NCBI GenBank assembly: GCA_037447655.1
Contig: JBBHKE010000349.1
Coordinates: forward strand, 62,001 to 126,000
DNA: 64,000 nt
Direction of reading: 5' to 3'
DNA from: Zygnema cylindricum
Taxonomy: Eukaryota > Streptophyta > Zygnematophyceae > Zygnematales > Zygnemataceae
A program made the translations under genes and the position numbers. Below the pieces are notes generated by a model. That model had not been told where the DNA came from. It was given only the letters and a program-made list of their open reading frames with translations, and searched no databases. Positions within the stretch are counted from its first letter, which is position 1, and every line of letters begins with the position of its first letter. Shown piece after piece: positions 12,621 to 23,403 of this stretch.

Positions 12621-12959
12621 TTCTAATTTAAGGGGGTTTTACTTGGGTTCCACGCTCCCATACCCTTCCTGACTGTCCTTTTGACTGTTGCTTTTTACTT
12701 TAACGCCTTTTCAATCCATTTTACAAACGATTTGAAATAAGGTCGGGCAAAAAAATGCATAAGTTGAATTTTGGACGATTATGAGCTATTGTCGCAGATT
12801 CCGTAGAGTTACATGGCGGTACATGGCGTTATTTATGACATATTTGATATTTCTTAGTCCTATTTCTAGTCCAGCTTAGAGGCATTAACATACAAGTCTT
12901 TGATGCCTCATATCACCAATATTCATAATCAATTAAATGTCATAATGTTAAAAATTGAA

Positions 12960-13450
12960 TTCCCAAATTCTCAATTCTTCACATCTTGCCAACTCACCAA
13001 TTTCACATTCTGAAAATTGTAAAATTCCTAGCTTACCAATTCTTTATCTCCAAAATCTTCAATGTCAAAAGTCAAAGCCTTCAAAATTCAATTCTCAAAT
13101 TCTCAATGCTTCGTATCTTGCCAAATAACCGATTTCACATTTTGAAAATTCTAAGATACTTAACTAACCAATTCTCAATCTCCAAAAATTTGCAATGTCA
13201 AAATTCTCAAAATCCAATGTTTTAAATTTCCAAAACCACCATATTCAAAATCTTAAAATTATGCAATTCCTACCTTTTAAAATCTCAATCTCCAAAAATT
13301 TGCAATGTCAAAATTCTCAGAATCCAAATGTTTTAAATTTCCAAAACCACCATATTCAAAATCTTAAAATTATGCAATTCCTACCTTTTAATATCTCAAT
13401 CTCTAAAAATCTGCAATGTCGAAATTCTCAAAATTCAATGTTTTAAATTA
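12960..13450. repeat. Tandem repeat array, 110-bp unit
   Basis: Units starting CTCAATCTCCAAAAATTTGC begin at about 13174, 13284 and 13395, a period of 110-111 bp, with more degenerate related sequence from 12960. The array is A/T-rich, and reading frames through it are an artefact of the repeat. Confidence 0.8.
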
Positions 13451-13532
13451 TCAATGTTTTCAATTTCCAAACCACCATATTCATAATCTGATAATTCAAA
13501 ACCTCCTACAGTTTCCTGATAATCCATCAGAG

Positions 13533-13536
<4 letters not shown>

Positions 13537-13580
<44 letters not shown>
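13537..13580. repeat. (TA)n microsatellite
   Basis: An uninterrupted TA dinucleotide run of about 22 copies. Confidence 0.97.
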
Positions 13581-13585
<5 letters not shown>

Positions 13586-14033
13586 AGTTTTTTACTATTT
13601 TTTAAAGACTAGTATTTCCTCAAATAAGTGTTGCAGAATTTAAAAATATGGTGGCTGTAAATGGCGGCAGTCTGACAAATGTGTTATGAGCTGGAAGTGG
13701 GTCGCGATGATAATACTGCCAAATCGCCGTACCTTTCAAGTTCCAAGATGACGCAAAATGTATTTGAGTTTTTGCCCATTTTTCGTACGGCGTAATATTT
13801 TCAAGTAGGAAGACCCATTTTCTGGGTAAACGACGGAAAAAAATCCTTGAACACATGGGGACACGCCCTAACATTCTTTCAAGATTTTAAGCATCTAATA
13901 TTAACCTACGTGCTACCAACGAGAATGAGCCACGCAAATATAAAGTGGTTTACTAACGCGACCTAATGGAAGGCACTCCCTTCAGTGAAATTTTTCGTAC
14001 AATTACTGAGACGCATAATGGAAGTCTATCGTA

Positions 14034-14741
14034 AGGGTCAAGTTCCATCAGTCGTTTTTGTATCGTACGACCAAGTCTACTGGTCGGGTTAATAGAGTCG
14101 ATGTTCCATCACAAAGAGTCTGTAATCCACGTGTTATACATTGATTGGCACCACGTGGATTTTTACCGGATATTTAAAATCTTTTAAAAATCTTCACACC
14201 AACAAATTTCACTTCAAATCTTCAGTTGCGTACCATGTACCTGCGTATTTGTACTTTCTGTAAACTCCAGTCTTTTACGCCAGCTCATTTTTTAGGGTTC
14301 CTGTTTTCGAACATGACGAAAATCCTTTGCTGGAAATAGTGTGACGAAAGAAATTGCGCGACGAAGGACCGTTTCGAGATTACTTTTTCAATTTTAAGTT
14401 GCATTTTGAAAAGTACATACCATGTACAAATTTCGTCAATTTTCATTGGTTTCCATCGTGACACGTAGATTATTCGTCCAGCGTGTCACGATTAAATTTT
14501 TTCTGTATCTGCCAACCCACCTCCTACAGGTACGTTCGCAGCTACAGGAGAAAAATGAAGCGAACGCCTCGCAGATGAACATCCGACGGTCAGTGTTACC
14601 TCCAAGACCTTCGGAGAGTATTGGCAAGATTCTCTGTAATGTTGTTTCGCCTATAAAAACAAAATAAGCGGTACGAACTGGTACGGATAGTCTCGGATTT
14701 CTGTAAACTACCCCACTTTTCGACTGATGGAACTTGACCCT
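14034..14741. mobile_element. Non-autonomous TIR element (708 bp)
   Basis: A 21-bp perfect terminal inverted repeat lies at 14034-14054 (core AGGGTCAAGTTCCATCAG) and 14721-14741. It is nearly the length of the 11005-11708 element, and both abut the left end of the duplicated AAGTAGGAATTGTGTAT segment, but their interiors do not look alike. No transposase frame is present. Confidence 0.72.
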
Positions 14742-15885
14742 AAGTAGGAATTGTGTATCTTTTTTGTTTTTTATTTTTTGGTGTATTGTAGCATTATTAA
14801 CCATTGTGTCTTATTTTCATAGTTGTTCACGGCGTTTAGTGTGAACGATTTAATCGCGACGAATTATACGTTACAAACGCATTGAACCTTTTGAAAAACT
14901 CGTAAAAATCGTTCATGAATTTTCGTCCGTAATATTCCGTACATGTAAACAAAAATAAATTTCACATATACCGCAGTTTGTACATTTTTTGTACATTTTA
15001 CGTATCTTTTCGATTTAGTCCGTACATTTTTGGAAAAAATCCGTACATTCCGGTAAAATTTATGTTCAGTTTACCGGACAGAAAGTACGACGAAGTGCAA
15101 CGTATCTTTTCGCCAAATTTCGTACATTTACCGTACAAAACCGTACAGCAATCGTAAAATACCGTACAGTTTCCGTAAATTAGCCGTTCAGTTTTCCGGA
15201 CAGAAAGTACATCGCGTTTTTTTCCGATTTATTCAAAAGTCACGAATTATACGTTTTAATCGGAAAAAAGGAAAAAATCTCGCGATTTGAACAACTATGC
15301 TTATTATTAATCCAAGCACTGCTCATGTGAAGGAACTCTACTCTTCTAATGACTTTTTACCGAACAAATGTTTTTGATGAAACTTTACCTGAAAATTATA
15401 TAGAACAAATTTTTTAAGCTTACCAAGTTCGGGTGGCCCCCATAGTGAAAAATATCAAATATTGTTGTGCTAAAAAGTGGTTGCTTAACTAGGGTAAAAG
15501 CACTGCCGTAATGCTCGCTTTACTAAACACCAATGTGCTTTCAATACCAATAAACCCAGTTTAGTGCAACTATATGTGTTTCAGAGCATTTTAAAGTGAA
15601 TTTTTCGACTTCTTCCCTTTGTTTACACTTCAACTCATATCTTCCAGCAACACAAAACAAACCCGAACACCATAACAAAAACCTAAAAACCATAACACTC
15701 GAAAAACCCGGCTGAGATAAAGTAATGTTGTACTTTTAGCATTTAGTTTGTGTTGGTTCCACCGAGTGAGAACAACATGATCGCACTTTAGAACAATCCT
15801 CTCCATTATGACTTTTTATTGGTATTTGATTTAAAACTCACTAATAACTACATCAAATATTGTATTGACTTTCCAAAAAATAGAC
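14742..15885. repeat. Duplicated non-coding segment, copy 2 (interrupted)
   Basis: It aligns with 11709-12322 once the insertion at 14819-15298 is removed. Shared blocks include AAGCACTGCTCATGTGAAGG, AAGCTTACCAAGTTCGGGTG and GGTTCCACCGAGTGAGAACA. Moderate divergence indicates an old duplication. Confidence 0.8.
14819..15298. mobile_element. hAT-like MITE (480 bp)
   Basis: The ends are CATAGTTGTTCA (14819-14830) and its exact complement (15287-15298). The flanking octamers CTTATTTT and CTTATTAT match at seven of eight positions. Copy 1 of the surrounding duplicated segment has CTTATTAT only once at that point, which is a natural empty site. The interior is non-coding and dense in CCGTACA words. 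Confidence 0.78.
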
Positions 15886-16567
15886 TATTCACCATTCATT
15901 TGTGCATTCAAGAGTTGGATGTTCATGCATACATAATAATTTGGAATAAGTAAGACTACACCACTCATCTTTATTAGCGTTAAACATTTATTAGTGTTGA
16001 TGCGAAATTAGAATTAATAACACTAATTTAGCGCAAGGAGACGTAGCAGATTGTTATCCAAGTCCTTAAATAATGTGGTTAACTCTATTTTGTGGTTTTT
16101 GGCCAGAAATAGTCGCGACTGAATTAGTGTTGTTAACACTAATAACGATGAGCGGTGTAGTTTTGCAACCCAAGCCAATAGGAGTAAGCTCAAGCCTAAG
16201 AGCTGATCGCAAAGCAAAAAATGGGAGAAAGGTTACCAAGACAACAAATTCCTTCATTTTACTGATCTACCGATGTATCTCACGTTGCACAATCGGCCAT
16301 TATCTAAAAACACAATATTCCTATTTCCTGGCATGTCAATCTTTATTTGAACTAGTCCAAGACTGGTTTCAACACCAATCCACACCAATTTCGCCAGGTG
16401 TGCTTTCCTTAACTCGCATATTGCCAGAAAGTTAAAGAAGATCACAGTAGAAACAACTACGGGACATTGTTGCAAGTTGTCGACACTCGATGTGCAAAGA
16501 TCCGTAAGGGAATCACATGTAAGCATGAATTTTTTTCTTTGTAAACAACAAAAATGTAATAAAAAAA

Positions 16568-16602
16568 ATCATCATCATCATCATCATCATCACCACCACC
16601 AT
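16568..16602. repeat. (CAT)n/(CAC)n microsatellite
   Basis: Runs of ATC/CAT followed by CACCACCACCAT. Polyhistidine or polymethionine frames across it are repeat artefacts. Confidence 0.92.
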
Positions 16603-17042
16603 AACTATGTAAAACAAATCGTGATTTTGCATGTGTTGTATTGCATCAACTATGGTGCAATGTAAATACATCACGATTTTATTATTTTTGAAGTAAAAAG
16701 ATAACACAACGTTAAAAACATCTTGGTCATTTCCAAACGAATCAATTTGAAAGAGAAAATAAGCTAACATTTTTTTTATAAAATAGTGACAACACTAACT
16801 CTCAAGATATATGCATGTCGACAATTATACATCTTTCTAACTGTAATTTTACAACTACTACAAAATTTCAACATCAGAAAAAAAAAAAAAACCAGAGTCT
16901 CTCTTTCCTGCATTTACACACACCAAAAAAACAAATGGGAAATGTTAAAAACACGAAAATAGACAAGCTAAATTTAGAGATTAAACTAACTCAAAAAAAT
17001 AGTGATCAACAACATTGCAGTCCGAAATATTATTCAGCCAGA

Positions 17043-17131
17043 CTCCGAGGGGGAAAGGGAGGGGGAGGGGAAGGGGAAGGGGGAGGATGATGGGGAGGGA
17101 GAGGGGGAGGGAGAGAGGGAGAGGTGGCAAC
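17043..17131. repeat. GGGGA-rich purine tract
   Basis: A pure-purine low-complexity tract of GGGGA, GGGA and GAGG units, similar in character to the large tract at 56060-57462. Confidence 0.9.
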
Positions 17132-17348
17132 AATACTTCACCTGATAAATAATCCAAGTGATGCCCGCTGTCCAAGTGGATAAATAAAAGCTCTCCCAAA
17201 CAATATTTGCAAAAAATATTGCCAAGCACTTCTCCCCTTTCTCCCTTCCCCTCGTCTTCCTTTCTTTATCTCCCCCTCTCCCTCCCCGCCTCTTCCTCCT
17301 TCACCTCTCCCTCCCCCCTTCTTCCACTCCCCTCTAAACCTTTATCTT

Positions 17349-17560
17349 TCAATCTTCATTTGTAGCCATAGGATTCCACATTCGTCTCCCATCCACCGGT
17401 TCTTTTGTTAACTCGATGCATTCAACAAAATAATTCAAATTAGGGTCCGGGTCCCACGTTGTCCTAACTTCGGAATTTGTCTTTTCGCAAGGTCTTTTAA
17501 GAGGGTAAAAATGATAACAAGGTTCCGAAGATTCAAGCTTTTCACAAAAAGGGCGTCCGT
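17349..17560 (-). pseudogene. Out-of-frame C-terminal part of the GT37 gene
   Basis: In the frame offset from the main ORF, the minus strand reads PNNGRPFCEKLESSEPCYHF and on to a stop at 17349-17351, with Cys positions resembling the conserved C-terminal motif of plant fucosyltransferases (known to have an EPC-type segment there). This frame has a stop just upstream (near 17565), so it cannot be an independent gene. It most likely is the displaced native C-terminus of the GT37 gene. Confidence 0.65.
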
Positions 17561-19342
17561 TGTTAGGGTAAATGCCTCAAAACCCCTTATATTTAAAGTG
17601 TAAGGCGTTCTTCCTAACATTCCGGCCGCGACATTGCCAAACGTCGAAACATCGCTGATGAAAATTTTGTCGCAAAGACTAAGAAGAATTATCTCCGTAA
17701 ATGCCCTTTCATCACTTTCAATAGAATGATGTTCGACTCCTTCACCACTAAAAGATATAATGTTTACTATCGTACCGTTTTCACTAACTCCGTAATCGTA
17801 CAATCTCCGCAAGTCTTCGGCATGGTTTGGATTCAAGGAAGTCACCAAAACCCCAATTTTTTCCGGACGACTTTCAAATACCACTTTCTCCAATATCGTC
17901 TTCTCTTCAATTTTCCACTTTTCATTTACATTTCCTTTACCATAATCTCCCCAAATTTCACCCCACTTTTCTGGGGGAATCGGAACTGGAAGGGTATTTG
18001 TTATATTTGTCAAACATTGTAAAATCCTCTCACTTGCATAATCGTCAGTGTCCATAAAAGTTCGAACCTGGATCCCAATTCTTCGATCAACGTTCGTCAT
18101 TTTCGTTTCGTAAAGTCGGGTAATTCTCTCCCATAAGTAATTGTTTGGGTGCAACAAAAACCGAGATAAGTGCAAAAAGGGCTTTTTATCAGGAAACAAT
18201 AGTTCTAGCTTTTCTCGAAATATCGGAATTAAAAAAAATCCCGGAACCAAATACTGTTCCGTCGAAATAATCAACCACGGTATATTTTCAATCGCCACCT
18301 GTCCTCGATCGCAATAAAAAACATGATCCTCCCAAGTAGCACCAAAGGCCAAATGTATCCCAAGAACAACCAATTTTTTGCTGCTACCCCTTTCAAAATC
18401 TTCCACGTAACTGCCCAGTTTTGCTCCGTTTTGACGTACGTAATGGAGATGCTCAAGAGCAGAAGAATCCGGAATTTGCCAGCTGGCATCCGAAACTGGC
18501 TCGCATAGAAGTTGTAGAAAAGTGTCGTCGTCGACCAATAAAGCTCGGTTCGTCAATAACGCGTACAGAAAAGACGAAATAACGGTGAAAATTCGGTTTC
18601 CAAGACCATGACTCGTTGTGTCGGCGACGACATATTTGCAGGTGGGATCTCGGGGAGACTCTAACCCTTTTACTAAAGAAAACCAATCTTTAACGCCATT
18701 TGTGCATTTTCTTTGCCGTATTTCGAACTCTTTTAATAATTTCTTCAACAGAACCATTTTTTCCTTGGGAGCTTCGTTGGTTGCGATCGGGGCAAAACAT
18801 TTTCTTTCTTCTTTTGCCCAACAGGTTGTTGTTAAGTTTTCTTGTCTTTTCTGGGACCTCCATTCCAGCGAACAAGGAGACGAAAAAATGGACGAAAAAG
18901 AAACAATGGAAGAGGAGGAAGGGGTAACTCTCTTTGGGTGTAAATGTTTTACAGAGAGGAAGGAGGGCCAGGAAGGAGAGACTGAGGAAAGAGAGGAGGA
19001 CAGGAATGAGGAGAAGGGAGAAGAGGAGGAGAGAGAGGCAGGTATGATGAATATAAAAAACCAAAAAAAGATGAAGACAAAAAAGAGGACAAGTAGAATT
19101 TTGAGAAAAGAATAGATTCGACGGAGAGGAAGAGAGAGGGAGGTTCTGGAATCGTCAGGTGGGAGGGAAGAGGTAGGGGAGGAGAGATAGGAAGCTCGTT
19201 TGTTGAGGTGGAGGGAGTGAGAGGAAGTGGTTTTGAACAGCTTAGGGAAAAGGGAAAAATAAAAAAATAGGGTTTTCTGTGAAAAGGTAGATGGGGAGGG
19301 CGTTGGGTTTCCTGCAGGGCTTTGAGGAGTTTTTCTCTTCAT
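17435..19342 (-). CDS. GT37-type fucosyltransferase-like protein, apparent C-terminal frameshift
   Basis: The uninterrupted 635-residue frame looks like a plant GT37 fucosyltransferase, a type II Golgi enzyme that moves L-fucose from GDP-fucose to cell-wall glycans such as xyloglucan or arabinogalactan protein. Seen directly: a basic, Ser-rich N-terminus; one membrane anchor at residues 79-101; a Ser-rich stalk; HGLGNR at 245-250 followed by FLYALLTNRALLVDDD; CEP at 280-282; RIGIQVR at 421-427; and STFGNVAAG at 566-574. Known GT37 enzymes are about 500-560 residues, so the N-terminal extension is long. After about residue 590 this frame loses family similarity, while the Cys-rich GT37 C-terminus (ESSEPCYHFYPLKRPC) continues in another frame to a stop at 17349-17351. 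I infer a 1-base insertion or 2-base loss near 17540-17570, from mutation or sequence error. The start is the first ATG of the frame. Acceptor specificity cannot be told. Confidence 0.85.
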   Translation of the reverse strand: MKRKTPQSPAGNPTPSPSTFSQKTLFFYFSLFPKLFKTTSSHSLHLNKRASYLSSPTSSLPPDDSRTSLSLPLRRIYSFLKILLVLFFVFIFFWFFIFIIPASLSSSSPFSSFLSSSLSSVSPSWPSFLSVKHLHPKRVTPSSSSIVSFSSIFSSPCSLEWRSQKRQENLTTTCWAKEERKCFAPIATNEAPKEKMVLLKKLLKEFEIRQRKCTNGVKDWFSLVKGLESPRDPTCKYVVADTTSHGLGNRIFTVISSFLYALLTNRALLVDDDTFLQLLCEPVSDASWQIPDSSALEHLHYVRQNGAKLGSYVEDFERGSSKKLVVLGIHLAFGATWEDHVFYCDRGQVAIENIPWLIISTEQYLVPGFFLIPIFREKLELLFPDKKPFLHLSRFLLHPNNYLWERITRLYETKMTNVDRRIGIQVRTFMDTDDYASERILQCLTNITNTLPVPIPPEKWGEIWGDYGKGNVNEKWKIEEKTILEKVVFESRPEKIGVLVTSLNPNHAEDLRRLYDYGVSENGTIVNIISFSGEGVEHHSIESDERAFTEIILLSLCDKIFISDVSTFGNVAAGMLGRTPYTLNIRGFEAFTLTTDALFVKSLNLRNLVIIFTLLKDLAKRQIPKLGQRGTRTLI

Positions 19343-20440
19343 TTTAGTTTCTTCCCTCCACCCCCGCCTTCAATTTTTTTTTTTTTTTTTTAATTTTTTT
19401 TTTAGTAGAATTGGGAAGTTTGATAGTTTTTAGGACTAAGGTTTAAGAGGGATTTTGGCGGGTTTTAGGGTTTTATATAAAGGTTAGATAAGTCGGACTC
19501 TAAGTCGAGTTTCAAACTGGATTTTAGTTTAATTTTTTATTTTAGGTTTAAATTTAGTTTTAGATTTAGGGCTTTAAAAAGAGACTTACAGAGTTTTTTA
19601 AGGAAGTTTAAAAAGATTTCGGTTTTGGAAGTTTGTTGACATTAGACAAAAAAAAAAAAACTATGACGCTTAATTTAATATATCGCTGTCCATATTTTTT
19701 TTTAAATTAGAGTCTGCAAAAAAACACGAAGGAAAGAAAAAGAGGAAAAGGGAAATTTAATAATAATGATGATAATAATAAAAACAGGGGACTGAGAATA
19801 AGAAATGGAATGGATCAGCAGCTTTTTTTTCTTTTTTTTTCTTTCTTCACCATCTTCTTTAGAATTTGGAACACTTGAAACAATAAAACGGATCTTAGAA
19901 AAAAATTAAAAATAAACATGTTTGCCAGTAAGAAAAACGCGTAGAGAAAAAACAACAACAACAACAACTCATTAAAAAAAAGGTCCTCTTTTCCCCCCCC
20001 AAAAAAAGGAAAAAAAGGAGAAAAAAAACAACGATAAGCTTACCAGAAGATTTCACGAAAAAAATGCCGAAAAAAAAAAAAAAAATCCCAAACCCTCCTA
20101 CATTGCATTTGTGTTTTTTTGGTTTTTTATTTTTTAATTTTGAAACTTTTTTCAAACTTTAATTAAACCTCTCAATTCTCATTTAGGGAATATTTAGTAT
20201 TTTCCAAAGCTTTTTGGGTTTTTTATTTTGAAAAAAAACTTTTCTCAAATGGAAGGAAAATCAAGGAAGTCAAAAGCAGTTGGCAGTGCGAAATGCCACG
20301 TGGCGGGCAGATCCAAGAGAAAAACTTCAAAAAAGCTGGAAAGCACGAGAATTTTAAGTGTACGAACCAATAGCCGTATGGCTGCCTGAAAATGTACGGA
20401 CACGGTTACAAATTGAAATATACGCCGTCCCTTGATATTA
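19343..20440. other. Upstream (5') region of the GT37 gene, low complexity
   Basis: Homopolymer A and T runs, TTTAGGTTTA-type degenerate stretches and AT-rich DNA. This is where the GT37 promoter would lie, but I could not identify a convincing TATA box or other element. No gene is seen. Confidence 0.5.
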
Positions 20441-21112
20441 GAGTTCATAACTTTAAATCAGTCGCTACTTTTTTTGGGAAAAAAGACAAAATAGTGTTAA
20501 TGGTACTATTTAAATTCGTGGACTACAACTCGCCACGTCTCCCTGCACTAAAGTAGTGCTATAACTTCTAAGGGTACTTTCTCATGCAACCGAAACTTTA
20601 GTCTTGTAACTTTGTTTTTAGCGAAGATTCTCCGTACTACTTTCAGAGCATCGTATGTAAAGAAATGAAATCGATACTTTAGGTTGTGACGGATGTAGAC
20701 GTGAGTGTAATTTGTCACGGTTGTAGACGACTACAAAACTCGCGACAATTGGTGACGTTTACAAAATAGCGACGGTTGTAACTTGTAAGCGTCTACACCG
20801 AGAATTGTAATTACTAATTAGGGTAGATAACGCTAATTCGGTCGCCCTAAATTTCGACTCTATCACCTTAAGTAGAGTAAATGACTCTAAATTTTTCGTT
20901 ATTATTAAAGATTTAATTAGCGTAAAAAATTCTAATATAGGTTCGTTTTAAATAGTGTGGTGTATGGACGACGTCCGACCGTGCAAAATTGTACTTTTAT
21001 AAGTAAAAAGGTACAAATAATGATTTAAATAGAATCGCGATCGCACGTGAAATCGCACTAAACAAAAAAATAAATCACATCGAAAAAAAGTCGTTCGCAT
21101 AACTCTCGCAAC
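20441..21112. repeat. 0.65-kb direct repeat, left copy
   Basis: It starts near AGAGTTCATAACTTTAAAT and is repeated at 22437-23097 with high identity, including CACGTCTCCCTGCA, CTTCTAAGGGTACTTTCTCA and AAAAAAAGTCGTTCGCATAAC. No coding content. Confidence 0.85.
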
Positions 21113-22436
21113 CGCCAACCGTGAATTTACAATTTTACATCGCGGTTTCTCCGTCCTATGGAAACGCGGTTTCCAAAAACCTGTCGTACACTGCCCACAT
21201 GTACATATAGTAAACATATCGTCAAAATATAACAGTTTATATCTGTTCTGTACTTTTTTGAATTTCGCATATGACGTGTATGAAGACGACGGCGGACGGC
21301 AGAAGAATAATGTCAAATGCGGACATGAAATTGCTGACTGTCGGCCGTTACAGTCATTATCTGATAGCCTATTCCCACCGGAAAAAAAAACACTTCCGCA
21401 ACAGACGGACGTTCGAATAATGTATGGCTTTCCGAGCACCGACTTTGTAGATTTCGGACGTTCTCGGAAAGCCGTACAAATGACCTTGCTCAAAATATTG
21501 CGCGATGTAGAAATAGGGTAAAAGTATCGAATTTCTGTGAATCAGACCAACGGTAACCCGAAAAGCTGACTAAGCAAACACAGCATTCGAACGGCTATTT
21601 CGTTGTTCCCGCGCGAAAAAATAGTCCAAGCTAAACCCTAAAAGTTTGAAAATGTGCAGGTTTGTTTTTGCGCCTATGTTTTATGCACGCCACATTGTCG
21701 ACGTGGAGGTACTGCAGCTGTTTAGGGTTTGTGACATTGTGACGTCATGCTCAACTATGACAGCGCCCACGTCACAATTTCTAAAACTTTCCGCCATGAT
21801 TTTCCGATTGCTGTTTTTTGTCTTTTCCTACTCTACTTGCCATCAAAATACGCTCAAAGATAGTCAAAAGAAATCGTTTTCATAGATCTTTCATTTGATA
21901 CCTTTCTTGCCTTTTTTCATTGCAACAATTGTGAGATATACGCGTTAGTGGGAGAGGGAGAGAGAGAGAGAGGCGCTTTCACGGACTTCGCTTTTGCGAA
22001 ATGGCGTCCGTTGGTCGAGACCCCTCCACTGCCTCTGTACGGAAAAAGGTGCACGGAAAAAAGTACGTACAGGCTGTAAACGTGCAGTGGATTTTCTTTT
22101 TTAGGAAAATTTTGTCAAAAAACCTCCGACGCGTGCGAAATCATATGCATATTCGCCCACGTCGTGGAACTTTATTTAAAATCACCTCGTGCGGTGATTT
22201 TATTAAAGTTTGAAGATGATCTGGAAGGACGTGAAAGTGGGTCAAAACTCGCTAAACGATAAACTGCATCACGATAGACGACAAACTGCGGTAAAGCTAA
22301 AGTTTTAATGGAACGCAACTTGTACGGTGGTAATTTGAATTTTTTGGTACGGCTGCAGATTTTTTCCTTTTTTTCCAAGTTATAAAGGAAAACGACAGAA
22401 AATAACTGTAACTTTAGCACATGGGAAAGTGCCCTT
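20566..22436. mobile_element. Large non-autonomous TIR-type repeat (about 1.9 kb)
   Basis: The left edge reads CTAAGGGTACTTTCTCATG; the reverse complement of the right edge reads CTAAGGGCACTTTCCCATG, an imperfect 19-bp terminal inverted repeat with two mismatches. The interior is non-coding, has TGTAGACG/CGTCTAC words, and resembles 9833-11003. No transposase was found. The left end lies inside the left direct repeat and the same CTAAGGGTAC start recurs in the right copy near 22566, so element boundaries are uncertain. Confidence 0.5.
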
Positions 22437-23097
22437 AGAGTTAATAACTTTAAATGAGTCGCTACTTTTTTTAGGGGAAAAGACAAAATAGTGTTAATGA
22501 TTCTATTTAGAGTCGTGGACCACAGTTTGCCACGTCTCCCTGCATTAAAGTAGTGCTATAACTTCTAAGGGTACTTTCTCATGCAACCGAAACTTTAGTC
22601 TTGTAACTTTGTTTTTAGCGAAGATTCTCCGTACTACTTTCAAAGCATCGTATGTAAAGAAATGGAATCGATACTTTCGATTGTGACGGATGTAGACGTG
22701 AGTGTAATTTGTGAAGGTTGTAGACGACTACAAAACTCGCGACAATTGGTGACGTTTACAAAATACCGACGGTTGTAAGCGTCTACACCACAAATTGTAA
22801 TTAGAGTAGATAACGCGAATTCGGTCGCCCTAAATTTTGACTCTATCACCTTAAATAGAGTAAATGATTCTAAATTTTTCGTTATACTATTAAAGGTAAG
22901 GTTTAATTAGCGTAAAAAGTTATAACATAGGTTCATTTAAAATAGTGTGGTATATGGACGACGTACGACTGTGCAAAAATGTACTTTTATAAGTAAAAAG
23001 GTACAAATAATGATATAAACAGAATCACGCTCGCATGTGAAATCGCACTAAACAAAAAAATCAATCACATCCAAAAAAAGTCGTTCGCATAACACTC
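22437..23097. repeat. 0.65-kb direct repeat, right copy
   Basis: It matches 20441-21112 almost throughout. The two copies lie about 2 kb apart (start to start). This could be a tandem duplication of the start of a repeat, or a terminal-repeat structure without recognisable TG/CA ends. Confidence 0.85.
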
Positions 23098-23403
23098 GTC
23101 CGTCGACAGCATCGTCGTCAGTGTGAACATTAATTGACATTCAGCGATACAAATAGTCCCAACGTCATAATGGCGAAAAACTATACGGACTGACAGATTT
23201 TGAACATCTACGTAATTTAGTGTTCATAATTACAGCGCGGATAACTATTGCCGACATAACCCAATATAGAGTTTTTTAATAAATTAGAGTAAACTTCCTT
23301 TGTGAAAAGATTATATCACACAAATTAGCATTCATGACTATAATTGTTTTAATTTTGTTTTTTTAATCTATTTTTTTCTTTACTCTAATTACGACTCGCG
23401 GTG
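23098..23403. other. Intergenic, nothing recognised
   Basis: A/T-rich DNA between the direct repeat and the solo LTR; no gene or repeat was identified. Confidence 0.4.

Larger units (their letters stand above)
15886..17348. other. Intergenic, 3' side of the GT37 gene
   Basis: I see no gene. It contains a short CAT/CAC microsatellite (16568-16602) and a GGGGA-rich purine tract (17043-17131). The sequence is otherwise unique-looking and A/T-rich. Confidence 0.5.

Noticed and set aside
12986-13446. Gln/Asn/Ser-rich repeat proteins in the 110-bp array
   Set aside because: The frame persists only because the unit is close to a multiple of three in places; the third unit shifts by one base.
16477-16770. 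Frames with polyhistidine or polymethionine runs
   Set aside because: They cross a CAT/CAC microsatellite; nothing else supports a gene.
17349-17580. A small intron to explain the GT37 frame change
   Set aside because: No plausible GT donor and AG acceptor pair of adequate length lies between the two frames; an indel fits better.
20948-21493. 181-residue minus frame
   Set aside because: Part of the direct repeat; the second copy (22437-23097) breaks the frame and the composition is not protein-like.
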